A DNA stretch of 64,000 nucleotides from Pseudooceanicola antarcticus (GCF_900215355.1 NZ_OBEA01000001.1:867266-931265), one strand, 5' to 3'; shown: positions 19,223 through 28,125, counted from the stretch's first letter. Made by a program: numbers and translations. The notes: generated from the letters alone by a model not told the origin.

Positions 19223-20578
19223 TCAGATCGCCGAAGAATGCCGCGCCCGGCTGCCGTCATAGGCGTCGAAGGCACGGGCCACGAGGCGGGTCAGGGGGCG
19301 GGCCTCCTCGGGGATGAAAAGCCCCTCTGCCGTGACCTGCACCAACCCGTCGAAACGGGCGGCGACCTCCTGGAACATGGCCTGAAGCGCGGCGTCGGAG
19401 AGACCGAAGTCCTGCCGGATCTCGGCGCTGCGGATGCGGAAATCGCACATCACCGCCTCGATCAGCCGGGCGCGCAGGCGGTCCTCTCCGGCGAAGGCAT
19501 GGCCCTTGGCGGTCGAGAAGTGCCCCTCGCGGATCGCCTGGGTATGGGCGCCGGTGGCCGGGGCGTTCTGGGTGAAACCCTGCGGGAAACGCGAGATCGA
19601 CGAGGCGCCGATCCCGATCAGCGCCACGGCCTGGTCATCCGTGTAGCCCTGGAAATTGCGCTTCAGCCGCCCCTCGGTCTGGGCGCGGGCCAGGCCATCC
19701 TCGGGCAGGGCGAAATGGTCGATGCCGATCTCCGCATAGCCGTCCCAGAGGAAGAGCTTGCGGGCGGTGGCGAAGAGCTCGAGCCGCTCGGCGGGGGTTG
19801 GCAGCGCGTCCGAGGGCAGCATGCCCTGCCGCCGTGCCATCCAGGGCACATGGGCATAGCCGTAAAGCGCCACCCGGTCGGGCGAGAGCGAGAGCAGCTT
19901 CTGCACGCTCTCGGTGATCTTGCCTCGGGTCTGGTGCGGCAGGCCGAAGAGGATATCGGCATTCAGGCTTTCCACCCCATGGGCGCGGATCGCGGCAATC
20001 ACGTCGCGGGTGACTTCGTAGCTCTGGTCACGGCCGATGCACTTCTGGATCTCGGGGTCGAAGTCCTGCACCCCGATCGAGGCGCGGTTCATGCCGGCGG
20101 CCTTCAGCATCGCCAGCCGCATCTCGTCGACCTCGTTGGGGTCGATCTCGACCGAGAACTCGGCCCCCTCGGCGAAGGGAAGGATCTCCGCGATTCGACC
20201 GGCCAGGGTCTCCATCATGTCGGGGGCCAGCAGGGTGGGCGTGCCCCCGCCCCAGTGCAGCCGCGACAGGCGGACACCCGCCGGCAGGCGCTGCGCCAGC
20301 ATGTCGAGTTCCGCCAGCAATGTGTCCAGGTAGGCGCGCACCGGCGCCTCGCTCTGGGTGCCCTGGGTGCGGCAGGCGCAGAACCAGCAGAGCCTGCGGC
20401 AGAAGGGCACGTGCACATATAGCGAGATCCGCGCGCCTTCGGGCAGCGCCTCGATCCAGTTGCCATGAAGCTCCGAGCCGACGGCATCGGAGAAATGCGG
20501 GGCCGTCGGGTAACTGGTGTAGCGCGGTACTTTCGCGTCAAACAGTCCCAGGGCTTCAAGTTGCGTTTTGGTGACCAT
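19223..20578 (-). CDS. hemN: Oxygen-independent coproporphyrinogen III oxidase
   Basis: A 451-residue radical SAM enzyme that decarboxylates two propionates of coproporphyrinogen III without oxygen, for haem synthesis at low oxygen. The [4Fe-4S] motif is CRRLCWFCAC (CxxxCxxC, about 60-68). The nearby YVHVPFC start, the GGGTPTLL SAM motif and the C-terminal HemN domain are all present. It is divergent from fnrL with a FNR box in the 63-base gap, so expression is probably FnrL-dependent. It complements the oxygen-dependent HemF encoded at 37.7 kb. Confidence 0.95.
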   Translation of the reverse strand: MVTKTQLEALGLFDAKVPRYTSYPTAPHFSDAVGSELHGNWIEALPEGARISLYVHVPFCRRLCWFCACRTQGTQSEAPVRAYLDTLLAELDMLAQRLPAGVRLSRLHWGGGTPTLLAPDMMETLAGRIAEILPFAEGAEFSVEIDPNEVDEMRLAMLKAAGMNRASIGVQDFDPEIQKCIGRDQSYEVTRDVIAAIRAHGVESLNADILFGLPHQTRGKITESVQKLLSLSPDRVALYGYAHVPWMARRQGMLPSDALPTPAERLELFATARKLFLWDGYAEIGIDHFALPEDGLARAQTEGRLKRNFQGYTDDQAVALIGIGASSISRFPQGFTQNAPATGAHTQAIREGHFSTAKGHAFAGEDRLRARLIEAVMCDFRIRSAEIRQDFGLSDAALQAMFQEVAARFDGLVQVTAEGLFIPEEARPLTRLVARAFDAYDGSRARHSSAI

Positions 20579-20613
20579 GGGACTAGGATTTATTCATAGT
20601 TTTCCCCTGCGCT

Positions 20614-20627
20614 TTGACGCAGATCAA
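20614..20627. promoter_or_regulatory. FNR box in the hemN-fnrL intergenic region
   Basis: TTGAC-GCAG-ATCAA, matching the FNR consensus TTGAT-N4-ATCAA at 9 of 10 positions. It ends 14 bases before the fnrL start codon and lies 36 bases from the hemN start. The position suits activation of hemN and repression of fnrL. Confidence 0.85.
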
Positions 20628-20641
20628 CCTGGCCGGACTTC

Positions 20642-21388
20642 ATGCTTCAGGACACTCTCTCCTTCGCGACCCCGGACTGCAGCGGCTGTCCGATCCGCCA
20701 CCGCGCCGTTTGCGCTCGCTGTGACGGGGATGAGCTCGCCCGGCTGGAGGAAATCAAGTATTACCGTAGCTTCGAGGCCGGTCAGACCGTGATCTGGTCC
20801 GGTGACCGGATGGACTTCGTGGGCTCTGTGGTCTCGGGGATCGCCACGCTGACCCAGACCATGGAAGACGGCCGCACCCAGATGGTGGGCCTGCTGCTGC
20901 CCAGCGATTTCGTCGGCCGTCCGGGTCGGGACGGGGCCGCCTATGACGTGGTGGCGACCTCTGACCTGGTGATGTGCTGCTTCCGCAAGAAGCCCTTCGA
21001 GCAGATGATGGAGACCACGCCCCATATCGCGCAGCGCCTGCTGCAGATGACCCTGGACGAGCTCGACGCCGCGCGCGAATGGATGCTGGTGCTGGGCCGC
21101 AAGACCGCGCGCGAAAAGATCGCCTCGCTCTTGGCGATCATCGGGCGGCGCAATGCCTCGATCCAATCGGTGAGCGTCGCCGACAGGGTGGTCTTCGATC
21201 TGCCGCTGACCCGCGAGGCCATGGCCGATTACCTGGGCCTGACGCTGGAAACGGTCAGCCGCCAGGTCTCGGCGCTGAAGAAGGATGGGGTGATCGAGCT
21301 GCAGGGCAAGCGCCATGTGACCGTGCCCGATTTCTCGCGCCTGCTGGAAGAGGCGGGCGACGACCAGGACGGCGGTCTGCTGGTCTAA
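20642..21388 (+). CDS. fnrL: FnrL, oxygen-responsive Crp/Fnr regulator
   Basis: A 248-residue Crp/Fnr-family activator. N-terminal cysteines at 13, 16, 24 and 27 and a central Cys pair at 112-113 can supply the four ligands of an oxygen-labile [4Fe-4S] cluster. The cyclic-nucleotide-binding fold spans about 30-140, a dimerisation helix about 120-150, and a winged HTH follows with recognition helix TLETVSRQVSALKK, where E-SR reads TTGAT half-sites. The neighbouring hemN, uspA and cco genes, each with such sites, are a classic FnrL regulon. Confidence 0.95.
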   Translation: MLQDTLSFATPDCSGCPIRHRAVCARCDGDELARLEEIKYYRSFEAGQTVIWSGDRMDFVGSVVSGIATLTQTMEDGRTQMVGLLLPSDFVGRPGRDGAAYDVVATSDLVMCCFRKKPFEQMMETTPHIAQRLLQMTLDELDAAREWMLVLGRKTAREKIASLLAIIGRRNASIQSVSVADRVVFDLPLTREAMADYLGLTLETVSRQVSALKKDGVIELQGKRHVTVPDFSRLLEEAGDDQDGGLLV

Positions 21389-21395
21389 ACGGACC

Positions 21396-21854
21396 TCAGC
21401 CGCCGGGTGACATCGGTTTCTGCCCGCCGGGCGGCAGAGAGAAGAGCGCCCGCACCCAATCCAGGAACATCCCGTAGGGGCGCCCCAACAGGAACATGTA
21501 GGCCACGGCGCCGAGCGCGCCGAGCAGCAGTTCGCCTCCGCGCGCGCCGCTGGTCCAGATGATCGACACGTAGATCGGCACCTGGAACAGCAGCAGGGCC
21601 AGCGAGTCCCAGAGACCCTGAGAGACCCGCCCGTCGCCTGCAAAACGGGCCATCAGCCAGCTGCGCCAGATGCCGTAGGGCCGCGCCGTCAGCACCATCA
21701 GCGGCGCTCCGATCAACCGGGCCCGCAGGACCTCTTCCCAGGACATGCCGACGATGAACCGTTCGTTGAGTGCGCCCGCCAGCGTGAAGAAAAGGACCAG
21801 TGCCAGGGTGTCGGCGATGAATTCCCGCGTCGTGCTGCTGTTTGTGTTGGTCAC
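21396..21854 (-). CDS. alaE: L-alanine exporter AlaE
   Basis: A 152-residue membrane protein matching the AlaE family: FIADTLALVLFFTLAGALNERFIVGMSWEEVLRARLIGAPLMVLTARPYGIWRSWL, then SQGLWDSLALLLFQVPIYVSIIW and GALGAVAYMFLLGRPYGMFLDWVR. Four membrane helices and two repeated RPYG motifs are visible. In E. coli AlaE exports excess L-alanine. The start is GTG with AGGAAGGG upstream. It converges on fnrL with a seven-base gap. Confidence 0.88.
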   Translation of the reverse strand: MTNTNSSTTREFIADTLALVLFFTLAGALNERFIVGMSWEEVLRARLIGAPLMVLTARPYGIWRSWLMARFAGDGRVSQGLWDSLALLLFQVPIYVSIIWTSGARGGELLLGALGAVAYMFLLGRPYGMFLDWVRALFSLPPGGQKPMSPGG

Positions 21855-21948
21855 CGCAGGCCCTTCCTGATCACACGCGAGACTCAAAACCGTAGCGCCC
21901 GCCGCTTGCAGAGCAAGGGCGGGCGTCGGGTTTCGGCCAGGGCGTGGC

Positions 21949-22788
21949 TCAGTGGGCCATGAAGATCGGCAGATCCGTATCTTCCAGCATGTGCCGCGTG
22001 GCCCCGCCCAGGATCGCTTCGCGGAAGCGCGAATGGCCATAGGCGCCCATGATGATCATGTCCGCGCCGATGTCGGTGGCGTGGCGGCGGATCACCTCGG
22101 AGACGCGGGGCAGGGTCTTCGAGATCACGTCGATCTCTGCGGTGACCCCGTGGCGGGCCAGCCAGGTGGCCAGCATGCCGCCCGGATCAGAGCGATTCGG
22201 GCCATGCACCGGCGGGTCGATGATGACCACATGGGCCGAGCCCGCCTTCTGCAACAGCGGCAGCGCCTTGCGCACGGCGGCCAGGGCCTCGGGCGTTTCG
22301 TTCCAGGCGATCATCGGGGCGGCGGGCGCCTGCGGGCTGCCGAGCGTTTCGGGCAGCACCATGACCGGCGTGCGGCCCTCGAAGAGCACCGATTCGATGA
22401 TCGGCTCGTCCTCGACGCCCTTGCCCTCTCCATAGGGTTTGGGCAGCACCACGAGGTCCGAGAAACGGGCGCGCCAGGCCACGTGGCGGCCGAGATCGCC
22501 CATCTGGGCCACGTCGGTATCCACGGCGTAGCGGATGGGGGTGCCCTTCAGCGCGTCAGAGGCCTGAGCCTCGAGCGCGGCGGCTTCCTTGGTCGCGCGG
22601 CCGATGGCTTCCTGCATGATCACCGCGTTGGCGCCGGCGTAGTAGTACCCCATCTGGGTGCGATCCACGCCGAGACAGAGCACGTCGAGATGCGCATCGT
22701 GGGATTGAGCGAGAGCAGCCACCTGGTCGAGCTGGGCTTTCAGCCCTTCGCTGCGGGTCAGGATGGTGAAGATCGTCTTGTAGGCCAT
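21949..22788 (-). CDS. uspA: Universal stress protein, tandem UspA domains
   Basis: A 279-residue protein made of two Usp domains. The C-terminal half has the ATP-binding pattern GAYGHSRFREAILGGATRHML (G-2x-G-9x-G-S/T like). The N-terminal half is degenerate. The gene begins with AGGAGG seven bases before ATG and diverges from ccoN. Two perfect FNR boxes lie between, so FnrL probably activates it at low oxygen, as reported for usp genes next to fnr in related bacteria. The biochemical role is not fixed by the sequence. Confidence 0.88.
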   Translation of the reverse strand: MAYKTIFTILTRSEGLKAQLDQVAALAQSHDAHLDVLCLGVDRTQMGYYYAGANAVIMQEAIGRATKEAAALEAQASDALKGTPIRYAVDTDVAQMGDLGRHVAWRARFSDLVVLPKPYGEGKGVEDEPIIESVLFEGRTPVMVLPETLGSPQAPAAPMIAWNETPEALAAVRKALPLLQKAGSAHVVIIDPPVHGPNRSDPGGMLATWLARHGVTAEIDVISKTLPRVSEVIRRHATDIGADMIIMGAYGHSRFREAILGGATRHMLEDTDLPIFMAH

Positions 22789-22895
22789 GGGAGCCTCCTG
22801 ATCTGTATTTCAGATGAACCGTTACCCTACCGAGAGATAACTTGACCGGTCCCCGGTCGATAAGGTCACATTATCATGTGGGAAATCGCCGCACT

Positions 22896-22909
22896 TTGAT
22901 CAGCATCAA
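22896..22909. promoter_or_regulatory. FNR box 1, uspA-ccoN region
   Basis: TTGAT-CAGC-ATCAA, a perfect match to the FNR consensus. It is the box nearer uspA, 107 bases from its start codon. Confidence 0.9.
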
Positions 22910-22927
22910 CCCATCACGAGTCCGCGA

Positions 22928-22941
22928 TTGATACAGATCAA
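22928..22941. promoter_or_regulatory. FNR box 2, uspA-ccoN region
   Basis: TTGAT-ACAG-ATCAA, a second perfect match, 18 bases from box 1. It lies 99 bases upstream of the ccoN start and suits class II activation of ccoNOQP. Confidence 0.9.
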
Positions 22942-23040
22942 GGCATCCGACTCGCTCGCGCCGCATGAAGCGGGAAGTCGTTAACCCGATTTGGGCAGAG
23001 CGGGGCCATTCCCTCTGCTGGACTGAAAAAGGGACGCGTT

Positions 23041-24645
23041 ATGGCAAATGCAATCAAGCTAGTCGTGCTGGGGCTGGTCGCGCTGTTCGCCGCGATCGCA
23101 GCCAATTACGCGCGCGATCTGGCGTATATGGTGAACGCACTGGTGATCATGCTGGTCGCCTCGGTGATGTTCGTCATCACGCTGCGCAAGGCAGATGAGG
23201 ACCGGGTCCTCAGGGATCTGTCCGGAGAATACATGGACGATGTGGTCCGCTACGGGGTCATCGCCACCGCCTTCTGGGGCGTCGTGGGCTTTCTCGTGGG
23301 GGTCTTCATCGCCTTCCAGCTGGCCTTCCCGGTACTGAACTTTGAATGGTCCCAGGGCCTTCTGAACTTCGGCCGGCTTCGCCCGCTACACACCTCGGCG
23401 GTGATTTTCGCCTTCGGTGGCAACGCGCTGATCTGTACCTCGTTCTACGTGGTGCAACGGACCTCGGCGGCGCGCCTCTGGGGCGGCAACCTCGCCTGGT
23501 TCGTCTTCTGGGGCTACAACCTCTTCATCGTGCTGGCGGCACTCAGCTACGTTCTGGGCGGCAGCCAGTCGAAGGAATACGCCGAGCCCGAATGGTACGT
23601 CGACCTGTGGCTGACCATCGTCTGGGTGGCCTACCTGGCGGTCTTCCTGGGCACGATCATCAAGCGGAAAGAGCCCCACATCTACGTGGCCAACTGGTTC
23701 TTCCTGAGCTTCATCGTCACCGTCGCCATGCTGCACGTCGTGAACAACCTGGTGATCCCGGTGTCGATCTTCGGCTCGAAGTCGGTGCAGGTCTTCGCCG
23801 GTGTGCAGGATGCCATGACGCAGTGGTGGTACGGCCACAACGCCGTGGGCTTCTTCCTGACCGCAGGCTTCCTGGGCATGATGTACTACTTCATCCCCAA
23901 GCAGGCCGAGAAGCCGGTCTATTCCTACAAGCTGTCGATCATCCACTTCTGGGCGCTGATCTTCCTCTACATCTGGGCCGGTCCGCACCACCTGCACTAC
24001 ACCGCGCTGCCTGACTGGGCCTCGACCCTTGGCATGGTGTTCTCGGTGATCCTGTGGATGCCCAGCTGGGGCGGCATGATCAACGGTCTGATGACCCTCT
24101 CGGGCGCCTGGGACAAGCTGCGCACCGATCCGGTCATCCGCATGATGGTGATCGCCGTCGGCTTCTACGGCATGTCGACCTTCGAGGGCCCGATGATGTC
24201 CATCAAGGCCGTCAACTCGCTCAGCCACTATACCGACTGGACCATCGGTCACGTCCACTCCGGCGCGCTTGGCTGGAACGGGATGATCACCTTCGGTGCG
24301 CTCTACTTCCTGGTGCCGAAACTCTGGAACCGCGAGAAGCTTTACAGCCTCTCCATGGTCTCCTGGCACTTCTGGCTCGCCACCATCGGCATCGTTCTCT
24401 ACGCCGCCTCGATGTGGGTCACGGGTATCATGGAAGGCCTGATGTGGCGTGAAGTGGATGCCAACGGCTTCCTGGTGAACAGCTTCGCCGACACCGTCTC
24501 TGCCAAGTTCCCGATGTACGTGGTGCGTGGCCTGGGTGGCGTGATGTATCTCGCCGGGGCGTTGATCATGTGCGCCAACCTCTGGCTGACCGTCCGCAAG
24601 GCGCCGGCCGTGGAAACCGCCAACGGCCTCGTGCCGGCGGAATGA
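23041..24645 (+). CDS. ccoN: cbb3-type cytochrome c oxidase subunit I
   Basis: The 534-residue catalytic subunit of the high-affinity cbb3 oxidase. Twelve or more membrane helices are apparent. Haem and CuB ligands are visible in [24 protein letters not shown] and [13 protein letters not shown]. It reduces oxygen to water while pumping protons at low oxygen. First gene of ccoNOQP, with two FNR boxes upstream. The very short N-terminal tail and [12 protein letters not shown] start are normal for this family. Confidence 0.96.
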   Translation: MANAIKLVVLGLVALFAAIAANYARDLAYMVNALVIMLVASVMFVITLRKADEDRVLRDLSGEYMDDVVRYGVIATAFWGVVGFLVGVFIAFQLAFPVLNFEWSQGLLNFGRLRPLHTSAVIFAFGGNALICTSFYVVQRTSAARLWGGNLAWFVFWGYNLFIVLAALSYVLGGSQSKEYAEPEWYVDLWLTIVWVAYLAVFLGTIIKRKEPHIYVANWFFLSFIVTVAMLHVVNNLVIPVSIFGSKSVQVFAGVQDAMTQWWYGHNAVGFFLTAGFLGMMYYFIPKQAEKPVYSYKLSIIHFWALIFLYIWAGPHHLHYTALPDWASTLGMVFSVILWMPSWGGMINGLMTLSGAWDKLRTDPVIRMMVIAVGFYGMSTFEGPMMSIKAVNSLSHYTDWTIGHVHSGALGWNGMITFGALYFLVPKLWNREKLYSLSMVSWHFWLATIGIVLYAASMWVTGIMEGLMWREVDANGFLVNSFADTVSAKFPMYVVRGLGGVMYLAGALIMCANLWLTVRKAPAVETANGLVPAE

Positions 24646-24656
24646 GGAGCGGATAA

Positions 24657-25388
24657 ATGGGTATTCTTGATAAACACAAGTTCCTCGAAAAGAACGCCAC
24701 TCTGCTGCTGGCAGGCTCGTTCTTCGTCGTCACCATCGGCGGTATCGTCGAGATCGCACCGTTGTTCTACCTCGAGAACACCATCGAGGACGTGGAGGGC
24801 ATGCGTCCCTACACGCCGCTCGAGCTCGCTGGTCGGGACATCTACATCCGCGAGGGCTGCTACGTCTGCCATTCGCAGATGATCCGCCCGATGCGCGACG
24901 AGGTGGAGCGCTATGGCCACTACTCGCTGGCGGCCGAGTCGAAATACGACCGGCCGTTCCAGTGGGGCTCGAAGCGGACCGGGCCTGACCTGGCCCGCGT
25001 CGGCGGCCGCTACTCGGACGAATGGCATGTCGATCACCTGACCAACCCGCAGTCCGTGGTGCCGGAATCGGTGATGCCGAAGTATGGCTTCCTCACGGAC
25101 CGGATGATCGAGGGCGAGTACATCAGCGACGAGATGGGCACCCATGCCCTGCTCGGCGTGCCCTACACGGCAGAGATGGTCGAGAACGGTCAGGCCGACT
25201 TCCTGGCCCAGGCCAATCCCGACAGCGACTACGACGGGCTGCTGGAGCGCTATGGCGAAGACAGCGTCAGCGTGCGCAACTTCGATGGCGAGCCCGGTGT
25301 CTCCGAGATGGATGCGCTGGTCGCCTACCTGCAGATGCTGGGCACGCTGGTCGATTTCTCGACCTTCTACCCCGATGACAGCCGCTGA
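24657..25388 (+). CDS. ccoO: cbb3-type cytochrome c oxidase subunit II
   Basis: A 243-residue monohaem cytochrome c subunit. An N-terminal membrane anchor ([24 protein letters not shown]) is followed by the haem motif CYVCH (68-72), then [15 protein letters not shown], typical of CcoO. It passes electrons from CcoP or soluble cytochrome c to CcoN. A GAGGAG site lies just before the ATG, 11 bases after ccoN. Confidence 0.95.
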   Translation: MGILDKHKFLEKNATLLLAGSFFVVTIGGIVEIAPLFYLENTIEDVEGMRPYTPLELAGRDIYIREGCYVCHSQMIRPMRDEVERYGHYSLAAESKYDRPFQWGSKRTGPDLARVGGRYSDEWHVDHLTNPQSVVPESVMPKYGFLTDRMIEGEYISDEMGTHALLGVPYTAEMVENGQADFLAQANPDSDYDGLLERYGEDSVSVRNFDGEPGVSEMDALVAYLQMLGTLVDFSTFYPDDSR

Positions 25389-25398
25389 GGAGGGAGCC

Positions 25399-25611
25399 AT
25401 GGACACCTATTCCCTTCTGCGTGAATTCGCGGACAGCTGGATGCTTCTCGTGCTGTTCCTGTTCTTCGGTGCTGTGGTGCTCTGGGTCTTCCGGCCCGGC
25501 GCCCGCCGCACCTACCAGGAGACCGCCGGCATCCCCTTCCGTCACGAAGACCGTCCCGCCGCTGCGAGCGCATCGGTGGAAGCTCAGGCAGGAAAGGACC
25601 TTGCAAAATGA
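25399..25611 (+). CDS. ccoQ: cbb3-type oxidase subunit CcoQ/FixQ
   Basis: A 70-residue small subunit with a single membrane helix ([18 protein letters not shown]) followed by [20 protein letters not shown], the typical CcoQ sequence. It stabilises the oxidase complex; in Rhodobacter it is also tied to redox signalling. AGGAGGG precedes the ATG. It sits 10 bases after ccoO and overlaps ccoP by four bases (ATGA). Confidence 0.93.
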   Translation: MDTYSLLREFADSWMLLVLFLFFGAVVLWVFRPGARRTYQETAGIPFRHEDRPAAASASVEAQAGKDLAK

Positions 25612-26468
25612 GCGATGACCTCAAGGACAAGCACGGTACGACCGGCCACAGCTGGGACGGTATCGAGGAACTGAACACGCCGCTGCCGCGCTGGTGGCTC
25701 TACACCTTCTACATCTGCATCGTCTGGGGGATCATCTACACGATCCTCTATCCCGCATGGCCGCTGGTGAACCGTGCAACCGGGGGCATCCTGGGCTATT
25801 CCAGCCGTGCCGAACTGGCCGAGCAGGTTGCCGAGGTCGAGAACGCCAACGCAGGTATCAACCAGCGCCTGGCCGAAGCAGAGCTGACCCAGATCAGCGC
25901 CGATCCCGAGCTGAACCAATTCGCGGTTTCCGCCGGGGCCTCGGTGTTCCAGACCTGGTGCGCGCAGTGCCACGGCTCCGGTGCCGCCGGTGCCAAGGGC
26001 TATCCGAACCTGCTGGACGATGACTGGCTCTGGGGCGGTTCGATCGAGGATATCCACTACACGGTCAGCCACGGCATCCGGAACGAGGAAGACTTCGACG
26101 CCCGTTACAGCCAGATGCCGGCCTTCGGTGCCGACGAGCTGCTGGAAGACGAGCAGATCGACGCGGTGGTGAACTACGTCATGTCGCTCTCGGGCACGCC
26201 GCAGGACCCGGCGCTGGTCGAGGAAGGCGCCGTGGTCTTTGAAGAGAACTGCGCCGCCTGCCACGGCGAGCAGGCCCTTGGCGACCGCGAGCAGGGCGCT
26301 CCGAACCTGGCCGATGCCATCTGGCTCTATGGCGGGGACTATGCCGCCATCCGCGAGACGGTCGAGAATGCCCGCTTCGGTGTCATGCCCGCCTGGGCCA
26401 ACCGCCTGAGCGAAGCGCAGATCCGTGCCGTTGCGAGCTACGTGCACCAGCTGGGCGGCGGTGAGTAA
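25608..26468 (+). CDS. ccoP: cbb3-type cytochrome c oxidase subunit III
   Basis: A 286-residue dihaem cytochrome c subunit. [17 protein letters not shown] leads into the membrane helix [19 protein letters not shown]. Two cytochrome c domains follow with CAQCH (118-122) and CAACH (215-219), and Met ligands in QMPAFG and GVMPAW. It receives electrons from cytochrome c or bc1 and passes them to CcoO. Last gene of ccoNOQP. Confidence 0.95.
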   Translation: MSDDLKDKHGTTGHSWDGIEELNTPLPRWWLYTFYICIVWGIIYTILYPAWPLVNRATGGILGYSSRAELAEQVAEVENANAGINQRLAEAELTQISADPELNQFAVSAGASVFQTWCAQCHGSGAAGAKGYPNLLDDDWLWGGSIEDIHYTVSHGIRNEEDFDARYSQMPAFGADELLEDEQIDAVVNYVMSLSGTPQDPALVEEGAVVFEENCAACHGEQALGDREQGAPNLADAIWLYGGDYAAIRETVENARFGVMPAWANRLSEAQIRAVASYVHQLGGGE

Positions 26469-26485
26469 CCGCCCCTGACAAGATC

Positions 26486-26510
26486 GGCCGGGGGCGCTCT
26501 GTCCCCGGCC
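26486..26510 (+). terminator. Hairpin after ccoP
   Basis: GGCCGGGG / CCCCGGCC stem, 17 bases past the ccoP stop, without a T-tract; possibly an mRNA-stabilising hairpin at the operon end. Confidence 0.45.
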
Positions 26511-26620
26511 CCTCCCAACCCCGCCAGATCGCGGGGTCGGCGCTGGCCGCTTCGTCCTGTTCGCGCGTTTCCTGAAACGGCCGGCGCCCTTTTTCTCCTC
26601 CTCCCCCGCTTCACGGGGCA

Positions 26621-26655
26621 GCCCGCCGCGGATCACTCCGCGGCGGGCTTTGCTT
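26621..26655. terminator. Strong hairpin between ccoP and the small-ORF pair
   Basis: Perfect 12-bp stem GCCCGCCGCGGA / TCCGCGGCGGGC with a TCAC loop, followed on the plus strand by TTTGCTT. It probably ends cco transcription, or that of the minus-strand small ORFs. Confidence 0.7.
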
Positions 26656-26663
26656 GTCGGGAC

Positions 26664-26684
26664 GGTGGGATCTCTCCCACCCTA
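26664..26684. repeat. GGTGGGA hairpin repeat, copy 1
   Basis: GGTGGGA-TCTC-TCCCACC followed by CTA. The same 7-bp stem, different loop and same CTA follow at 59211. Confidence 0.6.
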
Positions 26685-26707
26685 TGCCTGCCTCTGGGTG
26701 TCGCGCC

Positions 26708-26890
26708 TCACTCCAGCAAGCCGTCGGGTCCGCGCGACCAGCGCCGAGGGTTCAGCCATCCCAGCCGCGCCCGGCGCGGGCCGGGGGCTTTCAGGGGCTG
26801 GTGCGGCCGGGCCTCGTGGCGCTGATGGGGATCGGCGCGACGGATACGCTCGTCCAGCACGTCAAGCGGGCGGTAGAGGATCGGGTCCAT
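26708..26890 (-). CDS. Small basic ORF, coupled to the ORF upstream
   Basis: A 60-residue reading frame, MDPILYRPLDVLDERIRRADPHQ.., very rich in Arg, Pro and His, ending GWLNPRRWSRGPDGLLE. It begins in a TGATG junction with the upstream 50-residue ORF, a common sign of translational coupling. I do not recognise a family and assign no function. The basic composition hints at nucleic-acid or membrane-surface binding, but this is a guess. It could be a chance frame. Confidence 0.4.
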   Translation of the reverse strand: MDPILYRPLDVLDERIRRADPHQRHEARPHQPLKAPGPRRARLGWLNPRRWSRGPDGLLE

Positions 26891-27042
26891 CACGCTTGCT
26901 CCCGGTCAGGGCGGCCCGCGGCGCGCGCGCCATGCAGGGCGGCGGCGTTGAGCCGGGGCAGGGCCTCTTCGCCCTGGGCGGCGGAGGCACTGATCGGGCG
27001 ACGGGTGGCAGTCATGTAGGTTTTTGCGAATATCTGAAGCAT
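26890..27042 (-). CDS. Small ORF upstream partner, divergent from LysR
   Basis: A 50-residue frame, MLQIFAKTYMTATRRPISASAAQ.., with GAGGAG six to eight bases before the ATG, which is a good ribosome site. It is divergent from the LysR gene across a 96-base gap that holds a perfect operator-like dyad. The end overlaps the next small ORF as TGATG. No family recognised. A short amphipathic N-terminus and an Ala/Arg-rich body are all that can be seen. Confidence 0.45.
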   Translation of the reverse strand: MLQIFAKTYMTATRRPISASAAQGEEALPRLNAAALHGARAAGRPDREQA

Positions 27043-27122
27043 GGGGCTTACTCCTCAACTGGTGTCTGACCCTTGTTTTAAGGCCCATGACCCAAAGCAC
27101 CTATTCAGGAATGCTGCTAAGC

Positions 27123-27139
27123 TGTAAGGTGTGCTTACA
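27123..27139. promoter_or_regulatory. LysR-type operator dyad
   Basis: Perfect inverted repeat TGTAAG-GTGTG-CTTACA containing the T-N11-A core of LysR-type boxes. Its last base is the A of the LysR start codon, so binding should repress the regulator's own gene. Confidence 0.7.
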
Positions 27140-28032
27140 TGATAGACTGGCGCTCCCTTCCCCCGCTTACCGCGTTGCGTGCCCTTGCCGCGCTGTCCGA
27201 GACCGGCTCGACCGTGGCGGCGGGCGCCCGGCTGAGCGTCAGCCACGCCGCGGTCAGCCAGCAGGTGAAGGCGCTGGAAGAGCACCTGGGCCTGGCCCTG
27301 GTCAGCCGTGGCGGCAAGGCGCTGGAACTGACCGAAGAGGGCCGCCAGCTGGCCCAGGCGGTGCTGGCCGGAGTGGCGGGCATCGAGGAGGTCGTGCGTC
27401 AGCTGCGCGGCGAAGAGGCCAGCCGCCCGGTGCTGGTCACCTGCACCCCGACCCTGGCCAGCTACTTCCTGATGCCGCGCCTGGCAGAATACCAGCAGGC
27501 CCACCCCGAGGTTTCGCTGATGATCGACCCGACGCCGCAGCTGCGCGACCTCGGCCCCGGCGGAGCCGACATCGCCCTGCGCTACGGCAATGGCACCTGG
27601 CCGGGGCTCGAGGCGCATCTGCTGGTGCGCAGCCCGGTCAGCGTGCTGGCCTCGCCCGAACTGATCCCCTGGGAGATCAACCCCACCCCCGCCGAGCTCG
27701 CCGATTACCCCTGGTTCCAGGAACTGGGCACCAACGAGGCCAGCGATTTCCTGGAATGGCAGGGGGCGCGGCTGAACCCGACCCGCGGCGTGACGTCGCT
27801 GCCGGGCAACCTGATGATCGAGGCGCTGCGCTCGGGGCGCGGTGTGGGGCCCATGGCCAGGGCCTTTGCCGAGCCCGACCTGGAGGCCGGGCGACTCAGG
27901 CTTCTGCATGAAGACACAAGAAAAAAAGGCTATTATCTGGTGACTCGGCGAGACGGGCTGCGCCCGGCTGCGCGGGATTTCGCTCGTTGGGTGCGGCGCC
28001 AGGCGCGGCAATCCTGGGGGGAAGCTGAATAG
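27139..28032 (+). CDS. LysR-family transcriptional regulator
   Basis: A 297-residue LysR regulator of the GcvA/AmpR-like group. N-terminal winged HTH: LTALRALAALSETGSTVAAGARLSVSHAAVSQQVKALEEHLGLALVSRGGKALELTEEG. A C-terminal effector domain (about 95-290) follows. Its divergent neighbours are the two tiny ORFs, which are the likely targets. It lies between ccoNOQP and ccoGHIS, which are adjacent in many relatives. The effector is unknown. The operator overlaps its start codon. Confidence 0.88.
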   Translation: MIDWRSLPPLTALRALAALSETGSTVAAGARLSVSHAAVSQQVKALEEHLGLALVSRGGKALELTEEGRQLAQAVLAGVAGIEEVVRQLRGEEASRPVLVTCTPTLASYFLMPRLAEYQQAHPEVSLMIDPTPQLRDLGPGGADIALRYGNGTWPGLEAHLLVRSPVSVLASPELIPWEINPTPAELADYPWFQELGTNEASDFLEWQGARLNPTRGVTSLPGNLMIEALRSGRGVGPMARAFAEPDLEAGRLRLLHEDTRKKGYYLVTRRDGLRPAARDFARWVRRQARQSWGEAE

Positions 28033-28052
28033 GTAAGCTCAAAATGTCGCAT

Positions 28053-28066
28053 TTGATGCAAGTCAA
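28053..28066 (+). promoter_or_regulatory. FNR box upstream of ccoG
   Basis: TTGAT-GCAA-GTCAA, matching the FNR consensus except one position. It is centred 66 bases upstream of the ccoG start codon, so ccoGHIS probably has its own FnrL promoter. Confidence 0.85.
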
Positions 28067-28125
28067 TGTTCCGAAAGCCTGCGGCTGCGAGAAGACTGCC
28101 ACGACATGACCGAAGGAATCCCCAC

